Shown here piece by piece: positions 6,498 to 9,564 of a DNA stretch of 9,564 bases; position 1 is the stretch's first letter; each line of letters begins with the position of its first letter. The translations under genes were made by a program, and so were the position numbers. The notes beneath the pieces are model-generated. The model was given only the letters and a program-made list of their open reading frames with translations. It searched no databases and was not told the DNA's origin. Source of the stretch: Myxococcota bacterium (GTDB lineage: Bacteria > Myxococcota_A > UBA9160 > PR03). Where the stretch lies: the NCBI GenBank assembly GCA_030066475.1, contig JASJBO010000289.1, positions 1 through 9,564 on the forward strand, written 5' to 3'.

Positions 6498-6527
6498 AAG
6501 ATACGGATGTGCTCGCGGAGGTGTCAA
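6498..6527 (-). promoter_or_regulatory. Sigma70-like promoter for the panBCD leader
   Basis: On the minus strand a perfect TTGACA (6527-6522) is followed, after 18 bases, by TATCTT (6503-6498). The spacing and the perfect -35 box are good for a GC-rich genome, where such AT-rich hexamers are rare by chance. Transcription should start near 6491 and run towards panB. The -35 box contains the TGA stop codon of the pilZ gene (6526-6524). Confidence 0.65.
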
Positions 6528-6877
6528 CCCGCGGGAGCGGCAGCACCGAGCCAGACCAGCAGGCGGCCGCGGTCGGTCGGATCGAGCGCCTCGAAGCGCA
6601 GCCCCAGCTCGCAGAAGCGCGCCCGCGAGCCCGGGGGCGGCTGGTCCGCCCAGATCACCCGGGCGCGTGCCCGCAGCTCCAGATCGGGCGCGCTCGCCCC
6701 GTCTCCGGGCAGCCGCAGCCCGATCTCCACGGCGTCGCCCAGCGGGATCGGCTCGCGCGCGTGGAGGCCCAGGCCACTCGGCGACAGGTTCACCACGTAC
6801 TCGCAGCGCGCGACCCCGTCCCGGGTCTCGACCCGTGCGGGCAGCGGCACGGCGAGATCACGGCGCGGCTCGGCCAC
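6524..6877 (-). CDS. Small PilZ-domain protein with degenerate c-di-GMP motif
   Basis: A single-domain PilZ protein of about 117 residues. PilZ domains bind cyclic di-GMP through RxxxR and a (D/N)xSxxG motif and regulate motility, pili or exopolysaccharide. Here NLSPSG (30-35) fits the second motif, and the beta-barrel strands that follow are well kept (VEIGLRLPG, RARVIWAD, CELGLRFEAL). The first motif is broken: RRDLAVPLP (5-13) has the first Arg pair, but Val or Ala where the second Arg belongs. The start is uncertain. GTG 6877 lies inside the end of rsmA (20-nt overlap) and keeps the Arg pair; GTG 6853 would begin just after rsmA but remove it. Neither has a clear ribosome binding site. 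It is the last gene of the run from cpoB, before the pan promoter. A link with the two pilT genes in this window is possible but unproven. Confidence 0.8.
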   Translation of the reverse strand: MAEPRRDLAVPLPARVETRDGVARCEYVVNLSPSGLGLHAREPIPLGDAVEIGLRLPGDGASAPDLELRARARVIWADQPPPGSRARFCELGLRFEALDPTDRGRLLVWLGAAAPAG

Positions 6878-7733
6878 GGGACGACTGGGCGTGGGCCCAA
6901 AGGGCGCGGGCGACGTCGAGGAGGACGTCGGGCGCGAGCGCCTCCGCCCGAACCCGCGCATCGAGGCCCAGCGACTCCAGAACCCCATGGACGACCTCCG
7001 CCGTGGGCGCCTCGGGCCAGCCACCCCGCAGGGCGTTGGTGAGGGTCTTGCGCCGCTGCCCGAACGCGGCCCGCAGCACCCGCTCCACTCCGGGAAGCTC
7101 ATCGGCCGACAGCGCCGGCTGCTCGAGCGGGGTGATGCGAACCAGGGTCGAGACCACCTGGGGCGCCGGGAAGAAGCACTCCGGCGGGACGTCGCGCACG
7201 GCCTCGCAGTGCGTGGTGAGGCGGTGCAGGACGGTCAGCGAGCCGTAGTCGCGCGTCCCGGGGTCGGCCACCAGGCGCCGCGCCACCTCGCGCTGGATCA
7301 TCACCAGCCAGCCCACGAGCCGCTCGCGCAGATCGAGCAGTCGCCGCAGCAGCGGCGAGGAGACCGCGTACGGCAGGTTCGCCACCAGGCGGACCGGCGG
7401 ACCCAGCTCGCCGGCCAGGCCGGCCAGGTCCTCGCGCAGCGCGTCGACGTGGCGAAGCTCGACCCGGTCGGACAGCTCGCCCTCGGCGCGCAGCAGCCGG
7501 ACCAGGCCCGCATCGATCTCGAGCGCGGTGACGCGGCGGGCGCGCGCCGCGAGCGCGCGCGTGAGCACACCGAGCCCCGCGCCGATCTCGATCACGGCGT
7601 CGTCGGCCGCGACCCCCGCCAACGCCACGATCTGCTCCGCCACCCGCGCGTCGGTGAGGAAGTTCTGGCCGAGGTCCTTGCGGGGCGCCAGGCCGTGGCG
7701 CGCGAGCTGCTCGCGCACCGCGCGTGCGCTCAC
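6858..7733 (-). CDS. rsmA: 16S rRNA (adenine1518-N6/adenine1519-N6)-dimethyltransferase RsmA (KsgA)
   Basis: RsmA dimethylates the two adjacent adenines near the 3' end of 16S rRNA, using S-adenosylmethionine, late in 30S assembly. The protein is 291 residues (family about 260-290). Seen: KDLGQNFL (19-26), SAM-binding motif I EIGAGLGVLT (49-58), acidic Glu72 in ALEID for the ribose, Asp97 in HVDAL, and the catalytic NLPY (119-122), followed by the family C-terminal domain with FFPAPQVVSTLVR and FGQRRKTLTNAL. The start is GTG 7733, which overlaps the tsaD stop in GTGA (7730-7733); the frame is open much further upstream but only as a shadow of tsaD. Its TGA at 6858 falls inside the proposed start of the pilZ gene. 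Translation is probably coupled to tsaD. Confidence 0.95.
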   Translation of the reverse strand: MSARAVREQLARHGLAPRKDLGQNFLTDARVAEQIVALAGVAADDAVIEIGAGLGVLTRALAARARRVTALEIDAGLVRLLRAEGELSDRVELRHVDALREDLAGLAGELGPPVRLVANLPYAVSSPLLRRLLDLRERLVGWLVMIQREVARRLVADPGTRDYGSLTVLHRLTTHCEAVRDVPPECFFPAPQVVSTLVRITPLEQPALSADELPGVERVLRAAFGQRRKTLTNALRGGWPEAPTAEVVHGVLESLGLDARVRAEALAPDVLLDVARALWAHAQSSRGRAAP

Positions 7734-8749
7734 TGCCAGGTTCCCGCCGAGCGCGCGAAGGCGCCGAGCGCCGCGTCGTCGCGCTCGCCGCGCGCGAGCC
7801 GCCGCGCCCCCGCCGCGGCGATCATCGCGGCGTTGTCGGTGCACAGCGCGAGCGGCGGGAACACGGCGCGGAAGCCGTCGCGGCGCGCGGCCGCGTCGAT
7901 CCGCGCCCTGAGCCTGGCGTTCGCGGCCACGCCGCCCACGATCGCGAGCTGGCCGAGGCCCTCGCGCGCGAGCGCCCGCCGCGCCTTGTGCACCAGCACG
8001 TCCGTCGCGGCCGCCTGGAACGAGGCGGCCAGATCCGCGCGCGCGCCCTCCCCGAGCGGGGCCCGCCGCTCGACCTCGAGCGCCACGGCGGTCTTGAGGC
8101 CCGAGTAGGAGAAGTCGAGCCCCGGCTCCCCCGCCATCGGGCGCGGGAAGTCGACCGCGCTCTCGTCGCCGCCTTCGGCCAGGGCGGCCAGGGCCGGCCC
8201 GCCCGGATACGGCAGGTCGAGCAGCTTGGCGACCTTGTCGAAGGCCTCGCCGACCGCGTCGTCGCGCGTCTCGCCCAGCAGCGCCGGCGGGGCGTCCGAC
8301 TCGATCCGGTACAGGGCGGTGTGGCCGCCGGAGACCACCAGCCCCAGGTACGGGGGCGCCAGCTCGGGATCGGCGATCTCGGCGGAAGCGAGGTGGCCGG
8401 CCAGATGGTGCACGCCCACCAGGGGCAGCCGGTAGCGGTACGCGAACGCCTTGGCGAACGAGAGGCCGACCAGCAGCGATCCCATCAGACCCGGCCCGGC
8501 CGTGGCCGCGACGCCGGCCAGCGCCTGCGGCTCGAGCGCGGCCTCGCGCAGCGCCGCCCGCACCACCTGCGACACGGCGCGCACGTGGTCGCGCGACGCC
8601 AGCTCGGGAACGATGCCGCCGTAGGGCCGGTGCACCTCGACCTGGCCGTGCACGACCGAGGCGACGACCTCGCGGCCGCCGCGCACGACGGCGGCCGCCA
8701 TCTCGTCGCACGAGCTCTCGATGCCGAGGACGGGGGAGGCGGAGGTCAG
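7730..8749 (-). CDS. tsaD: tRNA threonylcarbamoyladenosine transferase TsaD, probably with a non-standard CTG start
   Basis: TsaD transfers the threonylcarbamoyl group to A37 of ANN-decoding tRNAs, working with TsaB and TsaE. Motifs: VLGIESSCDE (residues 7-16 from CTG), YGGIVPELASRDH, TAGPGL, HHLAGH (114-119) whose His115 and His119 bind the metal, VSGGHT, PGGPAL, DFSYSGLKT and a C-terminal CTDNAAMIA. The first standard start in frame is ATG 8701, but that would delete VLGIESSCDE, part of the nucleotide-binding core and conserved in all TsaD proteins. Upstream to the dksA stop there is no ATG, GTG or TTG. CTG 8749, four bases after the dksA TGA, gives 339 residues, matching E. coli (337). So I choose CTG, probably read by coupling with dksA. 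A sequencing error is the main alternative. The gene end overlaps rsmA. Confidence 0.9.
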   Translation of the reverse strand: MTSASPVLGIESSCDEMAAAVVRGGREVVASVVHGQVEVHRPYGGIVPELASRDHVRAVSQVVRAALREAALEPQALAGVAATAGPGLMGSLLVGLSFAKAFAYRYRLPLVGVHHLAGHLASAEIADPELAPPYLGLVVSGGHTALYRIESDAPPALLGETRDDAVGEAFDKVAKLLDLPYPGGPALAALAEGGDESAVDFPRPMAGEPGLDFSYSGLKTAVALEVERRAPLGEGARADLAASFQAAATDVLVHKARRALAREGLGQLAIVGGVAANARLRARIDAAARRDGFRAVFPPLALCTDNAAMIAAAGARRLARGERDDAALGAFARSAGTWQ

Positions 8750-8753
8750 GAGC

Positions 8754-9116
8754 TCAGCCCATGCGGCGTTCGAGGCGCTCCTGCTCGGCCTTGCAGTCGA
8801 TGCAGAGCTCGGCCACCGGCCGCGCCTCGAGCCGCTTCAGCCCGATCTCCTCGCCACAGCTCTCGCACAGGCCGTACTCGTTCTGCTCGATCTTCTCGAG
8901 CGCCTGGTCGATCTTGCCCAGCAGGCGCCGCTCGCGCTCGCGCAGCCGGCCGGTGAAGGCGAGATTGATCTCGGAAGAGGCCGCATCCATCTCGTCGGGG
9001 AAGTCGTCGGGATCGAGATGTACGTCGCCCGCGAGCGCGCGGCGAGCGTTGCCGGCGAGCTGCTCGCGCTGCTCGAGCAGGAGCTTCTTGAACTTCTCGA
9101 GTTCGCGCTTCCTCAC
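8754..9116 (-). CDS. dksA: DksA/TraR-family zinc-finger transcription factor
   Basis: DksA-type proteins insert a coiled coil into the RNA polymerase secondary channel and, with ppGpp, retune transcription in starvation. This one is 120 residues, shorter than E. coli DksA (151), mainly at the N-terminus. The first half is a predicted coiled coil; its tip reads FPDEMDAAS, keeping the DxxDxA of DksA (Asp41, Asp44, Ala46), so it should be functional rather than a tip-less relative. The zinc finger is complete: Cys84, Cys87, Cys105, Cys108 in YGLCESCG and ELCIDCK. The start is GTG 9116 with AGGGAG and GAGGA upstream (9121-9132). It lies 31 bp after the cpoB stop and its own stop is four bases before the proposed tsaD start. 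Whether it is the main DksA of the organism or an extra paralogue cannot be told here. Confidence 0.9.
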   Translation of the reverse strand: MRKRELEKFKKLLLEQREQLAGNARRALAGDVHLDPDDFPDEMDAASSEINLAFTGRLRERERRLLGKIDQALEKIEQNEYGLCESCGEEIGLKRLEARPVAELCIDCKAEQERLERRMG

Positions 9117-9139
9117 TGCGTCCTCGTCTCCCTGTCGCG

Positions 9140-9159
9140 GGCTCCGGCTAGCCGGAGCC
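9140..9159. repeat. Perfect 20-bp palindrome spanning the cpoB stop codon
   Basis: GGCTCCGGCTAGCCGGAGCC is a perfect palindrome with the cpoB stop TAG (9148-9150) at its middle. As RNA it would form an 8-bp GC stem with a CUAG loop. No T-run follows on the minus strand, so it is not a standard terminator. It lies just ahead of the dksA ribosome binding site. Confidence 0.7.
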
Positions 9160-9564
9160 GAGCAGATCGAGCTGACTCCGCGCCTCGGCGGCGCGCGGCG
9201 AGTCGGGGTACTCCCGGATCACCCGTTCGAAGGCCTTGCTGGCCGCCTTCGTGTAGCCGGGACCGAGCCGCAGCAGCGCCTCGCCCTGCCGGTAGAGCGC
9301 GTCGGCCGCCCGGTCGCCTTCGGGATGACGCGCCACCACGTCGTCGAAGCGCAGGATCGCGGCCTTGTAATCGCCTTGTCGGAAGTGACAGTCCGCCATC
9401 CAGTACGTCGCGTCGTCGGCGTACGCCGAAGGGGCGTAAGTTTGCAAGAAGCTCCGGAATCGGTCAATGCAGGCGTCGAAGTCGCCGTCGCGCCAGGCCG
9501 CGCGCGCCTCGCGATAGGCCTTCACCTCGGCCGCGCTGCCGGGCTCGCCGGCCGGCAGCGCCTC
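9148..9564 (-). CDS. cpoB: Cell division coordinator CpoB-like TPR protein (YbgF), 5' end outside the window
   Basis: CpoB is a periplasmic protein that links peptidoglycan synthesis with Tol-Pal driven outer membrane constriction. The visible 138 residues are the C-terminal TPR domain: three tetratricopeptide-type repeats, including AYREARAAWRDGDFDACIDRF, YADDATYWMADCHFRQGDY and ADALYRQGEALLRLGPG, and the final AFERVIREYPDSPRAAEARSQL, which match the family well. The frame is open to the right edge, so the coiled-coil N-terminus and signal peptide lie outside; a GTG at 9525 is only internal. The residues before it (EALPAGEPGSAAE) look like the Pro/Ala linker usual in this family. It ends with TAG in a palindrome, 31 bp before dksA. 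In many proteobacteria cpoB follows tolB and pal, so those genes may lie just to the right. A generic TPR outer-membrane protein (BamD-like) is the alternative. Confidence 0.85.
   Translation of the reverse strand, partial: EALPAGEPGSAAEVKAYREARAAWRDGDFDACIDRFRSFLQTYAPSAYADDATYWMADCHFRQGDYKAAILRFDDVVARHPEGDRAADALYRQGEALLRLGPGYTKAASKAFERVIREYPDSPRAAEARSQLDLLGSG

Noticed and set aside
6078..6527. Minus-strand frame of 149 codons covering the leader
   Set aside because: Starts with the TTG of the -35 box, has no ribosome binding site, reads through the terminator and into panB in another frame, and shows low-complexity Arg/Pro/Ser composition.
7734..8711. Extension of rsmA upstream to 8711
   Set aside because: It reads tsaD in the wrong frame; GTG 7733 gives the family N-terminus and length.

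Overview
The window is a GC-rich (visibly about 70% G+C), gene-dense piece of a Gram-negative chromosome. Paired PilT-type ATPases, a Tol-Pal-associated CpoB protein, a short DksA, and the order tsaD-rsmA-pilZ followed by panBCD-smpB suggest the old 'deltaproteobacterial' grade (Myxococcota, Desulfobacterota, Binatota or similar). That placement is an inference from gene content and composition; no marker fixes it. I see no tRNA, rRNA, CRISPR array, insertion sequence or phage gene.

Layout. Plus strand, 2-2185: two tandem PilT/PilU-family type IV pilus retraction ATPases, the first running off the left edge. Everything else is on the minus strand, so it reads from right to left: cpoB (cut by the right edge), a dksA-family gene, tsaD, rsmA (ksgA) and a small PilZ-domain gene; then about 380 bp of non-coding leader; then panB-panC-panD, smpB, and a lipoprotein with a matrixin-like zinc protease domain, which ends facing the second pilT gene. 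Stop and start codons overlap at tsaD/rsmA (GTGA), panB/panC (TGATG), panC/panD (ATGA) and smpB/protease (TTGA), and rsmA/pilZ overlap by about 20 nt.

Working together: panB, panC and panD are the three pantothenate-branch enzymes (ketopantoate formation, pantoate-beta-alanine condensation, aspartate decarboxylation to beta-alanine), lacking only the ketopantoate reductase. The cpoB-dksA-tsaD-rsmA-pilZ block mixes envelope constriction, transcription control, tRNA t6A modification and 16S rRNA dimethylation, a typical housekeeping cluster. smpB adds trans-translation.

The most interesting stretch is the leader in front of panB (6145-6527). It has a sigma70-like promoter whose -35 box overlaps the stop codon of the pilZ gene, several hairpins, four alternately complementary segments that could form rival structures, three tandem decamers, and an intrinsic terminator about 55 nt before the panB start. 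This is the architecture of a transcription attenuator or riboswitch-like element controlling pantothenate synthesis, or of a small RNA. The known 'pan' RNA motif, reported upstream of pan genes in deltaproteobacteria, is the obvious comparison. Other points are a tsaD with no ATG/GTG/TTG ahead of its essential N-terminal motif, a PilZ domain lacking the second Arg of RxxxR, and a PanC with an altered conserved loop.
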